A DNA stretch of 64,000 bases from Pseudomonadota bacterium (GTDB lineage: Bacteria > Pseudomonadota > Alphaproteobacteria > UBA828). Numbering within the stretch: position 1 is the first letter of the stretch; each line of letters opens with the position of its first letter. Positions 36,872 to 46,603 of the stretch are shown here, in pieces. The DNA lies in contig JAQBTG010000011.1 in NCBI GenBank assembly GCA_027624955.1, positions 23,086 through 87,085 of the forward strand, in the 5' to 3' direction. The position numbers and the translations under genes are program-made. The notes below the pieces were generated by a model. The model was not told the DNA's origin and searched no databases. It saw nothing but the letters and a program-made list of their open reading frames with translations.

Positions 36872-37309
36872 ATGATTATGCGAAGGTTGCTGGGAGGTCA
36901 CGGCGGTCAAGAAGCTGGTGCCAGCCAGATAGGGTTGCTCATATTTTGGACCGGTTTCGCTCTTCTTCTTGCGCACGAGCTTGATGCCGTAGCGCAGTCT
37001 GAATGGCGGCTGCTCCCGCTTATTAATTTAATGGCGGATGAACCCGCGTACACCGTCTTCGTCGCGCTGCATGTCCCGCTGGTGGTGGTCTTGATATGGC
37101 TATTCACACACCCGTCAAAAATCGTGCGATGGCGTTCCCAGCTCGCGTTGGATGCCTTTCTTTGTGCTCATGCGCTGGTGCATTGGCTCATGTCGGGTGA
37201 TGCTGAATACACATTCCATTCGCCACTCTCCAAGGCCATGATTTTTGGCGGCGGCGCTGTCGGCTTGGTACATGGTCTATTGATGCTGCGGTCGTCGCGC
37301 CCGACATAA
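36872..37309 (+). CDS. small integral membrane protein (DUF6713-like)
   Basis: A 145-residue protein with about four membrane segments. Conserved residues LLLAHELDAVAQSEWRLLPL and VFVALHVPLVVVLIWLF match the small bacterial family I know as DUF6713, though I cite this from memory. The open frame begins at 36797, but the ATG at 36872 has GGCGGAG at good distance and fits the family. Function unknown; it is not clearly in an operon with neighbours. Confidence 0.7.
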   Translation: MIMRRLLGGHGGQEAGASQIGLLIFWTGFALLLAHELDAVAQSEWRLLPLINLMADEPAYTVFVALHVPLVVVLIWLFTHPSKIVRWRSQLALDAFLCAHALVHWLMSGDAEYTFHSPLSKAMIFGGGAVGLVHGLLMLRSSRPT

Positions 37310-37375
37310 CAAATTTAGAGCGCGGCGCGGCGCGGGCCGGGCAGGGCCGGCGCGGGTGTGATTTGACTGGGTCGC

Positions 37376-38608
37376 CTAGCTGACGAAATTAAGCCCTAAC
37401 TTGCGCCAAACATCGCAGAGCGCGGCGATCAGCCGGTCCATCATGGCGTCGTCATGCAAGGGGCTCGGCGTGATGCGGAGGCGCTCGCTGCCTTTCGGCA
37501 CGGTGGGGTAATTGATCGGCTGGATATAGATACCGTAATCGGCCATCAGCATGTCGGAGGCCGCTTTGCAGCGCACCGGATCGCCGACCAGCACGGGCAC
37601 GATATGGCTCTCGCTCGGCATCACCGGCAGGCCGGCTTTTTTTAGCTCGGCCTTGCAGCGCGCCGCGCGGTCTTGATGGCGCGTGCGCTCGGCATTGCTT
37701 GCTTTCAAATGGCGGACGCTGGCGAGCGCGCCGGCAGCGATCGCTGGCGGCAGCGCGGTGGTGAAAATGAATCCGGGCGCGAAGCTGCGCACCACATCAA
37801 TCAGCGGCGCCGAGCCGGCAATATAGCCGCCCATCACACCAAACGCTTTGGCCAGTGTGCCTTCGATCACGGTGAGGCGCTCCATCAAGCCTTCCTGCTC
37901 GGCAATGCCGCCGCCGCGCGGGCCGTAGAGGCCAACCGCATGGACTTCATCGAGATAAGTCATCGCGCCATAAAGCTCGGCGACATCGCAAATCTCTTTG
38001 ATCGGCGCAATATCGCCGTCCATCGAATAGACCGATTCGAATGCCACCAGCTTAGGCACCGCCGGGTCGGCTTCGCGCAACAGGCGCTCAAGATCGGCCG
38101 GGTCGTTATGTTTGAAGATGGTCTTGCTGGCGCCACTGTGGCGGATGCCTTGAATCATCGAAGCGTGATTGAGCGCGTCGGAAAATACATGGCAATTCGG
38201 CAACACCTGAGCCAGCGTGCTGAGCGTCGCCTCATTCGAAATATAGCCTGAGGTGAATACCAATGCCGCCTGCTTGCCGTGCAGATCGGCGAGCTCGCGC
38301 TCCAGCGTCACCACCGGATGCGAGGTGCCGGAAATATTGCGGGTGCCGCCGGCGCCGGCGCCATGCGCCTTGATCGCCGCGGTCATCGCCTCCAGCACGG
38401 CGGCGTGTTGGCCCATGCCGAGATAATCATTGCTGCACCAAATCGCGACGTCGCCAATTTCCTCGCCGGTCCCGGAATAGCGCCGCGCATGCGGATAGTT
38501 TCCAGCATGGCGCGCCAGTTCCGCGAACTCGCGGTAATTGCCTTGGTCCTTCAATTCCGAGATTTTCTCGGCGAAGAAGGCGTCGTAATCGATGCCGTCG
38601 TGATTCAT
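37376..38608 (-). CDS. hemA: 5-aminolevulinate synthase
   Basis: The 410-residue PLP enzyme joins glycine and succinyl-CoA, the first step of haem synthesis in alphaproteobacteria (C4 pathway). Seen: [26 protein letters not shown], the PLP Asp in [14 protein letters not shown] and the Schiff-base Lys254 in [15 protein letters not shown]. Length and motifs are normal. The downstream 66 bases are very GC-rich. It stands alone, with ppdK 119 bases upstream in the same direction; the start lacks a strong ribosome site. Confidence 0.96.
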   Translation of the reverse strand: MNHDGIDYDAFFAEKISELKDQGNYREFAELARHAGNYPHARRYSGTGEEIGDVAIWCSNDYLGMGQHAAVLEAMTAAIKAHGAGAGGTRNISGTSHPVVTLERELADLHGKQAALVFTSGYISNEATLSTLAQVLPNCHVFSDALNHASMIQGIRHSGASKTIFKHNDPADLERLLREADPAVPKLVAFESVYSMDGDIAPIKEICDVAELYGAMTYLDEVHAVGLYGPRGGGIAEQEGLMERLTVIEGTLAKAFGVMGGYIAGSAPLIDVVRSFAPGFIFTTALPPAIAAGALASVRHLKASNAERTRHQDRAARCKAELKKAGLPVMPSESHIVPVLVGDPVRCKAASDMLMADYGIYIQPINYPTVPKGSERLRITPSPLHDDAMMDRLIAALCDVWRKLGLNFVS

Positions 38609-38727
38609 TTGCTAGTTTTCCACCCGCGCGGCGTTTTGAAGTCCGAATCAGTATCGCCGAAAAGTCGCTATTTTCAATTAAACTTTGTTGTGAGCGCCGA
38701 TATGCCGCAGGTCGCTGAAAACGGCGC

Positions 38728-41412
38728 TCAGCCCCGCTTTAACCTCGCTTGGGCAGCGGCGAGGCGGGCAATCGGCACCCGGTAGGGCGAGCAAGAGACG
38801 TAATCCAGGCCGCATTTTTCGAAAAAATGAATCGAGGCGGGGTCGCCGCCATGCTCGCCGCAGACGCCAAGTTTGATGGCGGGCCGCGATTCGCGGCCGC
38901 GGTTACACGCGGTCTCGATCAGCTCGCCCACCCCTTCCTGATCGAGGCTGGCGAACGGGTCCTGGGTAAAGAGGCCCTGACGCACATAGCTGTCCATGAA
39001 GCTTGCGGCGTCGTCGCGGCTGATGCCGAGCGTGGTTTGGGTCAAATCATTGGTGCCGAAGCTGAAAAAATCGGCGACCTCGGCAATGTCGCCGGCACGC
39101 AGCGCCGCGCGCGGCAATTCGATCATGGTGCCGACGATATAGTCCGGCACGGTACCGCCTTCGCGCGTCAATTCCGCCGCCACGTCATCAACCAAAGTTT
39201 TCAATATTTTTAGCTCCGGCGCGCCCATCACCAGGGGAATCATGATTTCCAATATCGTCGCCTGGCTGCCGTCTATCTGGCTGGCTTCGATCGCCGCCTC
39301 GAAGATGGCGCGCACCTGCATTTCGTAAATTTCGGGGTGCGAGATGCCAAGGCGGCAGCCGCGGTGGCCGAGCATCGGATTGTTCTCGCGCAACTGCGCC
39401 ACGCGGGCGCTGACATCCTCGAAGCTGACCTCGGCCGATTTGGCAACATCGCGAATCTCTGCTTCGCCATGCGGTAAAAATTCATGCAAGGGCGGGTCGA
39501 GCAGGCGGATCGTCACCGGCAGCCCGGCCATGATGTGGAACAGTTCGACGAAATCCTGGCGTTGCATCGGCAGCAGTTTGGCCAGCGCCGTGCGCCGCCC
39601 GGCGCTGTCGTCGGCCAGGATCATCTCGCGCATGGCGATAATGCGCAGCGAATCGAAAAACATATGTTCGGTGCGGCAGAGGCCGATGCCTTCGGCGCCA
39701 AATTTCCGCGCCGTCGCGGCGTCCGCTGGGGTTTCGGCGTTGGCGCGCACGCCGAGGCCGCGGATTTCGTCGGCCCAGCCCATCAGAGTGGCGAACGCGT
39801 CCGACATTTCCGGCTCGATGGTCGGAATTTCGCCGGCTAATACTTCGCCGCGGCTGCCATCGACGGTGATCAGATCGCCTGCTTTCACCGTCACGCCGCC
39901 AACGCTGAAGCTGCCGCCTGCCACATCGATGCGCATCTCGATCGCGCCGGTGATGCACGGCCGGCCCATGCCGCGCGCTACCACGGCGGCGTGGCTGGTC
40001 ATGCCGCCGCGGCTGGTGAGGATGGCGCGCGCCGCATGCATGCCGTGGATATCTTCCGGGCTGGTCTCGGGGCGCACCAAAATTACCGCCTCGCCCTTGG
40101 CGGCAAGGTCTTCGGCACGCTCGGACGAAAACACCACCTTGCCCGCTGCGGCGCCGGGCGATGCCGGCAGGCCGCGTGTCAACACATGGCGCGGCGCGTC
40201 TGGATCAAGCCTCGGATGCAGTAATTGCTCCAGGGCTGCCGGCTCGATGCGCTGAACTGCGGCCGCCTGATCAAGCACGCCTTCCGCCACCATGTCGACC
40301 GCGATTTGCAGCGCCGCCGCCGCCGTGCGTTTGCCGGATCGGGTTTGCAGCATCCATAATTTACCCTTCTGTACGGTAAACTCGATGTCCTGCATGTCGC
40401 GGTAATGCGCCTCCAGGCGGCCCGCGATGTTGCCCAGTTCGGCATAGATCTCCGGCATCGACGTTTCCAGCGCTGGCGCGCTTGGCTTGTTCGCCCTCTT
40501 GCCGCCAGCCGCCTCATTGCCGTCCGCCGCCAGCGGCTGCGGCGTGCGGATACCGGCGACCACATCCTCGCCCTGGGCGTTGATCAGATATTCGCCGTAA
40601 ATCCGCTTGTCGCCGTTCGAAGGATTGCGCGTGAAGGCGACGCCGGTGGCGCAATCATTGCCCATATTGCCGAACACCATGGCCTGAATATTCACCGCCG
40701 TGCCCCAGCTTTCAGGGATATCGTAAAGCCGGCGATAGGTCAGAGCGCGCTCGTTCATCCAGGAATCAAACACCGCCCGCATGGCGCCCCATAGCTGTTC
40801 GCCAACATCCTGCGGGAACGGCGCGCCCAGGCGCGTAGTCACCAAATTCTTATACTGCTCAATCAGGCTCTGCCAATCCTCCGCCGTCATGTCGGTGTCG
40901 AGCGCGATGTTGCGCTCATCCTTGGCGCGGTCGAGCAAATCCTCAAATTCATGATGGCCGACACCGAGCACAACATTGCCATACATCTGAATAAAGCGGC
41001 GGTAGCTGTCATAGGCGAAGCGCGCATCTCCGGTGCTTGCGGCGAGGCCGGCCGCCGTGTCGTCATTGAGGCCGAGATTGAGCACCGTATCCATCATGCC
41101 CGGCATCGACGCGCGGCTGCCGGAGCGCACAGAAACCAGCAGCGGATTGCTGGGTGCGCCGAATTCCGCACCGGCGATCGCTTCGATATGTTTCATCCCG
41201 GCGTTGATCTGGTCACCAAGCGAATTGGGAAAGCTCTTGGCATTGGCGTAATAGGCCGCGCACAGCTCGGTGGTGACGGTAAAGCCGGGCGGCACCGGTA
41301 AACCAAGATTAGCCATTTCGGCCAAGTTGGCACCCTTGCCGCCGAGCAAATCGCGCAGCTCCGCCGAGCCCTCAGCGCTGCCGCCACCGAATGTTTGCAG
41401 CCATTTTGTCAT
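38728..41412 (-). CDS. ppdK: pyruvate, phosphate dikinase
   Basis: An 894-residue enzyme that interconverts pyruvate, ATP and Pi with phosphoenolpyruvate, AMP and PPi. The N-terminal ATP-grasp part has LLGGKGANLAEM. The central swivelling domain has the phospho-His in SRGGMTSHAAVVARGMG. The C-terminal barrel ends with the catalytic Cys in LGVCGEHGGDP, and GTNDLTQTTLG. Length is standard. It follows glyS by 30 bases in the same direction; the order glyQ-glyS-ppdK is well known in alphaproteobacteria. Confidence 0.97.
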   Translation of the reverse strand: MTKWLQTFGGGSAEGSAELRDLLGGKGANLAEMANLGLPVPPGFTVTTELCAAYYANAKSFPNSLGDQINAGMKHIEAIAGAEFGAPSNPLLVSVRSGSRASMPGMMDTVLNLGLNDDTAAGLAASTGDARFAYDSYRRFIQMYGNVVLGVGHHEFEDLLDRAKDERNIALDTDMTAEDWQSLIEQYKNLVTTRLGAPFPQDVGEQLWGAMRAVFDSWMNERALTYRRLYDIPESWGTAVNIQAMVFGNMGNDCATGVAFTRNPSNGDKRIYGEYLINAQGEDVVAGIRTPQPLAADGNEAAGGKRANKPSAPALETSMPEIYAELGNIAGRLEAHYRDMQDIEFTVQKGKLWMLQTRSGKRTAAAALQIAVDMVAEGVLDQAAAVQRIEPAALEQLLHPRLDPDAPRHVLTRGLPASPGAAAGKVVFSSERAEDLAAKGEAVILVRPETSPEDIHGMHAARAILTSRGGMTSHAAVVARGMGRPCITGAIEMRIDVAGGSFSVGGVTVKAGDLITVDGSRGEVLAGEIPTIEPEMSDAFATLMGWADEIRGLGVRANAETPADAATARKFGAEGIGLCRTEHMFFDSLRIIAMREMILADDSAGRRTALAKLLPMQRQDFVELFHIMAGLPVTIRLLDPPLHEFLPHGEAEIRDVAKSAEVSFEDVSARVAQLRENNPMLGHRGCRLGISHPEIYEMQVRAIFEAAIEASQIDGSQATILEIMIPLVMGAPELKILKTLVDDVAAELTREGGTVPDYIVGTMIELPRAALRAGDIAEVADFFSFGTNDLTQTTLGISRDDAASFMDSYVRQGLFTQDPFASLDQEGVGELIETACNRGRESRPAIKLGVCGEHGGDPASIHFFEKCGLDYVSCSPYRVPIARLAAAQARLKRG

Positions 41413-41442
41413 AGGAGAGTCACAAGAGTGTCACAGGGGAAA

Positions 41443-43503
41443 CTAGCCTTCGATCTTGGAAAAATCGGCGACGAGATCAAGAGTATCTCGAATATTCGAC
41501 AACAGTTTTAGTCGATTTTCTCGCAATGCCGGGTCATCAGCGTTGACCGTAACCTCATCGAAAAAAGAATCTACTGGCACCCTTAGCGCAGTGTTTGCCG
41601 CCATTGCCCCCACGAAATTCTCTGTCGCGATGGACGCCTTTGTTTCGCGCACGGTAATTTTTATCGTTGCAACAAGCTCTTGTTCCTCACGAGCAACCAA
41701 TCGGGACTCGTCCACTTCGCCGGAATAGGAGGCGCCGTCCTTTTTTTCCTCAATGCGGAGTATGTTGGCGGCGCGCTTGTACGCCGTAAGCAGATGCCCG
41801 CCGTCTTCGCTGCTGAGAAAAATACCCAGCGCAGTGACGCGCGCCATCAGGCGCACCAGATCATCCTCGCCGCCAAGGGCAAACACCGCGCTCACCAGGT
41901 CATGCCGCACACCTTGTTCGCGGAGATGCACCTTGAGGCGATCGGCGAAGAAGTCGAGCAAGGCTTGCGCCGTATCTTCTGATTCCGTGGTCGCTTTCCC
42001 CCCCGCCGCCACATTGAACACGGCGCGCAACGGCAGGCGCAGCCCGTTCTCCAGGATCAGCCGGATTATGCCGAGCGCGGCGCGGCGCAGTGCATAGGGA
42101 TCGCGCGAGCCGGTTGGCTTTTCGTCGATGGTGAAGAATCCAACCAGCGTATCGATCTTATCGGCGAGCGCCACGGCGACGCTATCCGGCGCGCTCGGGC
42201 AGGTGTCGCCCGGCCCTTGTGGCGCGTAATGCTCGGCGATGGCCGTAGCCACTTCCGGCGCCTCGCCGTCGGCGAGCGCGTAATAACGCCCCATCACGCC
42301 CTGCAAATCCGGGAATTCACCGACCATATCAGTGCTCAAATCGGCCTTGCACAAGCGCGCCGCCGAGCGCACCCGGTCGCGCTCGGCGCCGGGAATATAC
42401 TGACAAAGCTCGACCGCCAGGGCCTGGACGCGGTCGACCTTCTCATCGAGCGTGCCGAGCTTGGCGTGAAAGACAATATGTTTCAGCGCTGGCGTGCGGC
42501 TGGAGAGCGTCTGCTTGCGGTCCTGATCCCAAAAGAATTTAGCGTCGGCGAGGCGGGCGCGCAGCACGCGCTCATTGCCGGCGATAATTGCCGCACCGTC
42601 ATCCGCCGTCGCCATATTGGCGACCATGATGAAAGACGGCGCGAGGTTGCCGTCCTTATCTTCGAGGCTAAAATATTTCTGGTGTTTGCGCATCGCCGAA
42701 CTCAACACCTCGCCCGGCACGTCCATAAACTCGGCGTCGATACGGCCCAAAAGCGGCACCGGCCATTCGACCAGGCCGGCATTTTCCGCCACCAGCGCTT
42801 CGTCCGGCCTGACGGCAATCCCTTCCGCCGTCGCCAGGCGGGCCGCGCCGTCGCGGATCACCTGTTGGCGCTCCGTCGGATCGAGCATCACGAAAGCAGC
42901 GCGCAAGCCGTCGCGGTATTCAGCAAAATTCCCAACCGTCATGTCGCCGCCGGCCAGCACCCGATGGCCGCGCGTTGCGGCGCCGGCTTGGGTATCCTGA
43001 AAGCTTGCCGGCACCACGGCGCCGTCCAGCAGGCATAGCAAGGAATGGATCGGGCGCACCCAGCGCGCGCGGCCTGAACCCCAGCGCATCGATTTGGGCC
43101 AGGGCAGTTTTTCCAGCGCGGCCGGAACCAGGTTGGTCAGCACTTCCGCCGTCGGGCGGCCGTGTTCCTGGCTCACCGCGAACCACACCATGCCCTTCGG
43201 CGTTTCACGCTGTTCGCATTGATCGAGGGTGACGCCGGCGGATTTAAGAAAACCCTGAATCGCCTGTTCGGGCGCGCCTACCTTGGGGCCTTTGCGCTCG
43301 ACCGAAATATCGGGCTGCACCGCCGGCAGGCCGTCAACCACCACAGTCAGGCGGCGCGGCGTGACGAAACTGTGCGCGCCGGTATAGTCGAGGCGCGCTT
43401 CCTTCAGCCCCTCATACAGCAGGCGCTGGAGATCGGCGGCGGCCTTGGCTTGCATGCGCGCCGGGATTTCCTCCGACATAAGCTCAAGCAGCAGCTCGGC
43501 CAT
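41443..43503 (-). CDS. glyS: glycyl-tRNA synthetase beta subunit
   Basis: About 686 residues, normal for the bacterial beta subunit of the alpha2-beta2 enzyme. Marks: LLLELMSEEIPARMQ at the start, HKYFSLEDKDGNL region (MRKHQKYFSL), RDPYALRRAALGIIR and an anticodon-binding C-terminal domain. The start ATG 43501-43503 lies five bases after the glyQ stop and has a GGAG nearby; a GTG at 43518 inside glyQ is the alternative. Translation is probably coupled. Confidence 0.97.
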   Translation of the reverse strand: MAELLLELMSEEIPARMQAKAAADLQRLLYEGLKEARLDYTGAHSFVTPRRLTVVVDGLPAVQPDISVERKGPKVGAPEQAIQGFLKSAGVTLDQCEQRETPKGMVWFAVSQEHGRPTAEVLTNLVPAALEKLPWPKSMRWGSGRARWVRPIHSLLCLLDGAVVPASFQDTQAGAATRGHRVLAGGDMTVGNFAEYRDGLRAAFVMLDPTERQQVIRDGAARLATAEGIAVRPDEALVAENAGLVEWPVPLLGRIDAEFMDVPGEVLSSAMRKHQKYFSLEDKDGNLAPSFIMVANMATADDGAAIIAGNERVLRARLADAKFFWDQDRKQTLSSRTPALKHIVFHAKLGTLDEKVDRVQALAVELCQYIPGAERDRVRSAARLCKADLSTDMVGEFPDLQGVMGRYYALADGEAPEVATAIAEHYAPQGPGDTCPSAPDSVAVALADKIDTLVGFFTIDEKPTGSRDPYALRRAALGIIRLILENGLRLPLRAVFNVAAGGKATTESEDTAQALLDFFADRLKVHLREQGVRHDLVSAVFALGGEDDLVRLMARVTALGIFLSSEDGGHLLTAYKRAANILRIEEKKDGASYSGEVDESRLVAREEQELVATIKITVRETKASIATENFVGAMAANTALRVPVDSFFDEVTVNADDPALRENRLKLLSNIRDTLDLVADFSKIEG

Positions 43504-43507
43504 TGCC

Positions 43508-44398
43508 TTAAGCTCCACTCTCTTCGCTTGTCAGCCAGGCTTCGCAGCAGGCCTTCGACATGGCGCGCACGCGCCCGATATAGGCGGCGCGCTCGGTCAC
43601 ACTGATGACGCCGCGTGCGTCCAACAGATTAAACAAATGGCTCGATTTCATGCACTGGTCATAGGCCGGCAGTGGCAGCGCCGGCGCGCAGTCTAGCAGC
43701 GCCACACATTCCTTCTCGGCGTCGGCAAAATGGCGCAGCAGGATTTCAGTATCGGCATATTCGAAATTGAAGGCAGAGAATTCGCGCTCGGCCTGTTTGA
43801 ACACATCGCCGTAGGTAACTTTGGCGTCGCCTTCGGCGCCGTTCCAATCGAGGTCATAGACATTGTCGACGCCCTGCACATACATCGCGAGGCGCTCCAG
43901 CCCATAGGTCAGCTCGGCCGACACCGGATCGCAATCGACGCCGCCGACCTGCTGAAAATAGGTGAATTGCGTGACTTCCATGCCGTCGCACCAGACTTCC
44001 CAGCCCAACCCCCAGGCGCCCAGCGTCGGGCTCTCCCAATCATCCTCGACAAAGCGGATATCGTGGGCGCGCGCATCGATGCCGAGGCGCGCCAGGCTTT
44101 CAAGGTAGAGCGCCTGGACGTCGGCCGGCGACGGCTTCAGGATCACCTGAAACTGGTAATAATGCTGGAGGCGGTTGGGGTTTTCGCCGTAGCGCCCATC
44201 GGTCGGGCGGCGCGACGGCTGCACATAGGCAGCACGCCATGGCTTCGGCCCGAGGCTGCGCAGCGTCGTCGCCGGATGAAAAGTGCCGGCGCCAACTTCC
44301 AGATCATAGGGTTGCAAAATGACGCAGCCCTGCTCCGCCCAGAAGCGCTGTAGCTCCAAGATTAGCGACTGAAAAGATGATTGCCCGTTCGCACCCAT
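43508..44398 (-). CDS. glyQ: glycyl-tRNA synthetase alpha subunit
   Basis: About 296 residues carrying the class II aminoacylation core. Signatures: [18 protein letters not shown] near the start, [20 protein letters not shown], and [20 protein letters not shown]. With GlyS it charges tRNA-Gly. A GTG at 44413 is in frame, but the ATG at 44398 leaves the usual short leader. It is the first tRNA-synthetase gene of the glyQ-glyS-ppdK operon. Confidence 0.97.
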   Translation of the reverse strand: MGANGQSSFQSLILELQRFWAEQGCVILQPYDLEVGAGTFHPATTLRSLGPKPWRAAYVQPSRRPTDGRYGENPNRLQHYYQFQVILKPSPADVQALYLESLARLGIDARAHDIRFVEDDWESPTLGAWGLGWEVWCDGMEVTQFTYFQQVGGVDCDPVSAELTYGLERLAMYVQGVDNVYDLDWNGAEGDAKVTYGDVFKQAEREFSAFNFEYADTEILLRHFADAEKECVALLDCAPALPLPAYDQCMKSSHLFNLLDARGVISVTERAAYIGRVRAMSKACCEAWLTSEESGA

Positions 44399-44466
44399 GA
44401 GGTTTTCTATCACCTAGCCGCTTCCTTGGCGGCGGTCAACGTTCGAACGGCGCGCGGCTGCCCGGC

Positions 44467-44697
44467 TTATACCTCACAGGTGTGGGAATCGAGCGAAGTC
44501 GCGTATGCCTGGCATTTGGGGCATTGCACCATATCTTTGGCGCGGAGCCTGAACCGCTTCTTTCGCGGCGCTTGTTCTGCTTGTTCTGCTTGCGCTTGGC
44601 GTCTTCGATTGACACGTCCGGCGGCCTTGAAGCCATACCAGACGACCGCGATAAGCGCGATCAGGATAAGAAGTTTGGGTAGACTAAAACCGAACAT
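44467..44697 (-). CDS. small membrane-anchored zinc-ribbon-like protein
   Basis: A 76-residue protein. Residues 4-24 form one membrane helix (FSLPKLLILIALIAVVWYGF) followed by KAAGRVNRRR, a positively charged stop-transfer. The C-terminal part has CPKC about residue 60 and HTC near the end, a likely partial zinc ribbon. It is encoded six bases after the stop of a second very small protein that shares the same anchor. Small proteins of this kind occur upstream of glyQ in some alphaproteobacteria. Function unknown. Confidence 0.7.
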   Translation of the reverse strand: MFGFSLPKLLILIALIAVVWYGFKAAGRVNRRRQAQAEQAEQAPRKKRFRLRAKDMVQCPKCQAYATSLDSHTCEV

Positions 44698-44703
44698 TGC
44701 TGG

Positions 44704-44847
44704 TCAGTGGCGATCCTCAATATTATCCTGATCGTCGGCTTCGTTAAGTTTCGCCGCTTTGGCTTTCATTCTGCCCGCCGCCTTGAAGCCGTACCAAACA
44801 ACAGCAATCACAGCGACCAGGATAATGAGCTTCAATGGACTAAACAT
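44704..44847 (-). CDS. 47-residue membrane-anchored protein, paralogue of its neighbour's anchor
   Basis: A gene of 47 codons with a strong GGAGGA ribosome site five bases before the ATG at 44845-44847. It reads MFSPLKLIILVAVIAVVWYG and then FKAAGRMKAKAAK, ending in an acidic EADDQDNIEDRH tail. The anchor matches residues 1-28 of the next gene downstream (six-base gap) almost exactly. The two form an operon. It lacks the cysteine module. Function unknown. Confidence 0.7.
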   Translation of the reverse strand: MFSPLKLIILVAVIAVVWYGFKAAGRMKAKAAKLNEADDQDNIEDRH

Positions 44848-45091
44848 ATATTCCTCCACGTGTCGGTAGCTCAGGGGAGCGGCGCAAACTCATCTATCCG
44901 ATTGATGGTTAACGCCGATTCCATTTTCTTCGCTACCGGGTTCAAACCGTAATTTGGGGCTTGCAGCGCTCCGGGTCAAGCCTTGTCGGAAGTTTCGTAG
45001 CAGTGGATCAGGCACAAGATCGGTTGTCGCCTGCCGCAAATGCCGGGCAGAACCCATATCCACCGTCGCCGGCCGTCATAGCTCGGTAAAA

Positions 45092-45625
45092 TCAGGGAAA
45101 GGCCGCCTCGATCAGCGCGCTGCCGACAATTTGATCGCCATATTCGGATTCGAGCATCTCGATGGTCAGCGCTTCCGGCGCGTCATCACCATCGGTTTCG
45201 ATCGGCGCGTCCAGCGCGAACACGCCAATCCGGTACATGTGCCGCCCGTCGGTTGGGCACATGCCGCCATATTCCGCATCTTCATCGTCATTCTCCAACA
45301 CCACGCCGGGCGGGGTTTCGTCGCCCTCGATTTCAGTGTGATCGGCCGGTATATTAACAACGTTCCAATGCACCCAGGTTTTACCGTCGAGTGCCTTTGC
45401 ATCCGGATCATCCATGATTATGGCAAAATGCGTCGTGCCGGGCGGGACGTCCGAAATACTGATCTGCGGGCTTTCGTCATCGCCGTCATGATCTTCGCAA
45501 GCACTGTCGCTGTCCAAAACGCCATTGCTGACGGCGTCAGAGGAGATCTCCAAGGCAAACGCCGTATGCGGCGCCAACAACGCCGCCGCGATTAATCCAG
45601 CCAGCCAAATTTTCGCATGTTTCAT
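45092..45625 (-). CDS. exported PEBP / YbhB-YbcL family protein
   Basis: A 177-residue protein with a signal peptide (MKHAKIWLAGLIAAALLAPH, cleavage near TAFA-LE). The PEBP (Raf-kinase-inhibitor-like) core shows SPQISISDVPPGTTHFAIIM, DDPDA, WVHWNVVNIPAD and YGGMCPTDGRHMYRIGVFAL. Bacterial members bind small ligands or phospholipid; the biological role is poorly known. It has many acidic residues (for example CEDHDGDDESP), suiting an extracytoplasmic location. Confidence 0.9.
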   Translation of the reverse strand: MKHAKIWLAGLIAAALLAPHTAFALEISSDAVSNGVLDSDSACEDHDGDDESPQISISDVPPGTTHFAIIMDDPDAKALDGKTWVHWNVVNIPADHTEIEGDETPPGVVLENDDEDAEYGGMCPTDGRHMYRIGVFALDAPIETDGDDAPEALTIEMLESEYGDQIVGSALIEAAFP

Positions 45626-45686
45626 CAGTTTTCCCTGTGCCCAGCATAGGCCAAGTGCCTAGCATATCTGATCAAAGACTGATTTT

Positions 45687-45745
45687 GGGCAGGAAATGGA
45701 CGATTCCCGGCGACCGTCGAAAACCAAATCGCCTAAACCGGCAAA
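45687..45745. repeat. 59-bp dispersed repeat, copy 1
   Basis: About 80% identical to 47158-47216, in the same orientation, including a perfect core CCGGCGACCGTCGAAA. The two copies flank the MmcQ and poly-Asp genes. No coding sense is clear. It could be a fragment of a common lost element or gene. Confidence 0.6.
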
Positions 45746-45826
45746 AGCGAACGACTTCGTCTGTGGTCGACTCGACTCGGATCTTTCCGATGCATTGATA
45801 TCGATAGAGAGGCCTTATCCAAAATC

Positions 45827-46192
45827 CTATGCCTGATTAAGCCCCAACGTCTTTTGCAGTTTTTTTGTCAGGCCCAGGGATACTATGCGATGGGACGTTT
45901 GCAAATATGATCTTAGATCGTCGTCCGAAAGACCCGGCGCCTTAAAATGTTGTATCCACTTCATGCCTCTAGAAGCAAAATACGGAGCAGGGCGGAGCCC
46001 CGGCATTTCCCCTAGCATTTCGTATGCGATCTCAGAGACCTTAAACGTGATGCCGGGATACTTGCCTTTGTTCCAGCCACCGATCGCGAACACCTTGCCG
46101 CCAACTTTCCAGACGTGAGAGCCGCCCCACTGCATGACGTAAGTCGTTGACGCTAGCGATCGGCAGAATTCATTGAATTCATCATGTGTCAT
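45827..46192 (-). CDS. MmcQ/YjbR family DNA-binding-like protein
   Basis: A 121-residue protein of the MmcQ/YjbR (double-wing) family: WKVGGKVFAIGGW, GITFKVSEIAYEML, APYFASRGMKWIQHF and a final SHRIVSLGLTKKLQKTLGL. The family fold resembles DNA-binding CyaY-like proteins, but no activity is proven. The frame is open one codon further up (TTG). Its upstream region is 410 bases without another gene. GC is somewhat lower than in neighbouring housekeeping genes. Confidence 0.85.
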   Translation of the reverse strand: MTHDEFNEFCRSLASTTYVMQWGGSHVWKVGGKVFAIGGWNKGKYPGITFKVSEIAYEMLGEMPGLRPAPYFASRGMKWIQHFKAPGLSDDDLRSYLQTSHRIVSLGLTKKLQKTLGLNQA

Positions 46193-46483
46193 CAAAAAAA
46201 TAACCTACAAGAATGTCTAGGACACTGACGAACCTATGCTCAGTGCCTGATGCAGAAGTGTATTAATTGTCATAGGAATGGCAGAAGAATTAGAGGCGGT
46301 AAATACGCGATGGCGCCTAATTCGGGTAGCCAGGCCGTATCGGGCAGTGGCGAGGTGTTCGAGAGTTCCGAGTGATAAGGGCGGCACGGGGCTAGCTTAG
46401 CCGATGGTTGGGGGCCCTGGTGAATTGGGGGGCGTTCTCTCTCCCAAGGGCCCGGAACGCAGCCCGCTGACGGCGTCCAGCGA

Positions 46484-46517
46484 TGCCAGAGACACTATCA
46501 GAAAGTGGTACATAGAA
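46484..46517. repeat. 34-bp dispersed repeat, copy 1
   Basis: Matches 62556-62589 at 29 of 34 positions without gaps (TGCCAGAGA.....CTATC and ACATAGAA). Both copies lie in intergenic DNA next to accessory genes. It may be the end of a lost insertion sequence; the element is not identified. Confidence 0.6.
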
Positions 46518-46560
46518 CGGGGTTTTGCAGTGCGAAATTTCTGTTTACGCTTCGCAAGGC

Positions 46561-46566
46561 TATAAT
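46561..46566 (+). promoter_or_regulatory. -10 box (TATAAT) of the poly-Asp gene
   Basis: A perfect TATAAT lies 38 bases before the start codon, at a suitable distance for a transcription start in the leader. The -35 region is poor (TTTCTG at 17-base spacing), so a sigma-70 promoter is only suggested. Confidence 0.35.
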
Positions 46567-46603
46567 TGGCGCGATCCGCATCGTTAGAATTAGGAGAAGA
46601 ATC

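Larger units (their letters stand above)
46193..46603. other. gene-poor spacer with a dispersed repeat
   Basis: I find no supported gene in these 411 bases. The stretch includes one copy of a 34-bp dispersed repeat (46484-46517) and a good -10 box TATAAT at 46561-46566 serving the poly-Asp gene. No clear -35 box is present. Confidence 0.6.

Noticed and set aside
44860..44950. tRNA-like stretch (TAGCTCAGGGG box, GCTC/GAGC arm, GGGTTCAAACC loop)
   Set aside because: The two boxes are about 70 bases apart, too far for a normal tRNA. No acceptor stem pairs at the ends, and the T-stem needs a bulge. At best a degenerate remnant.
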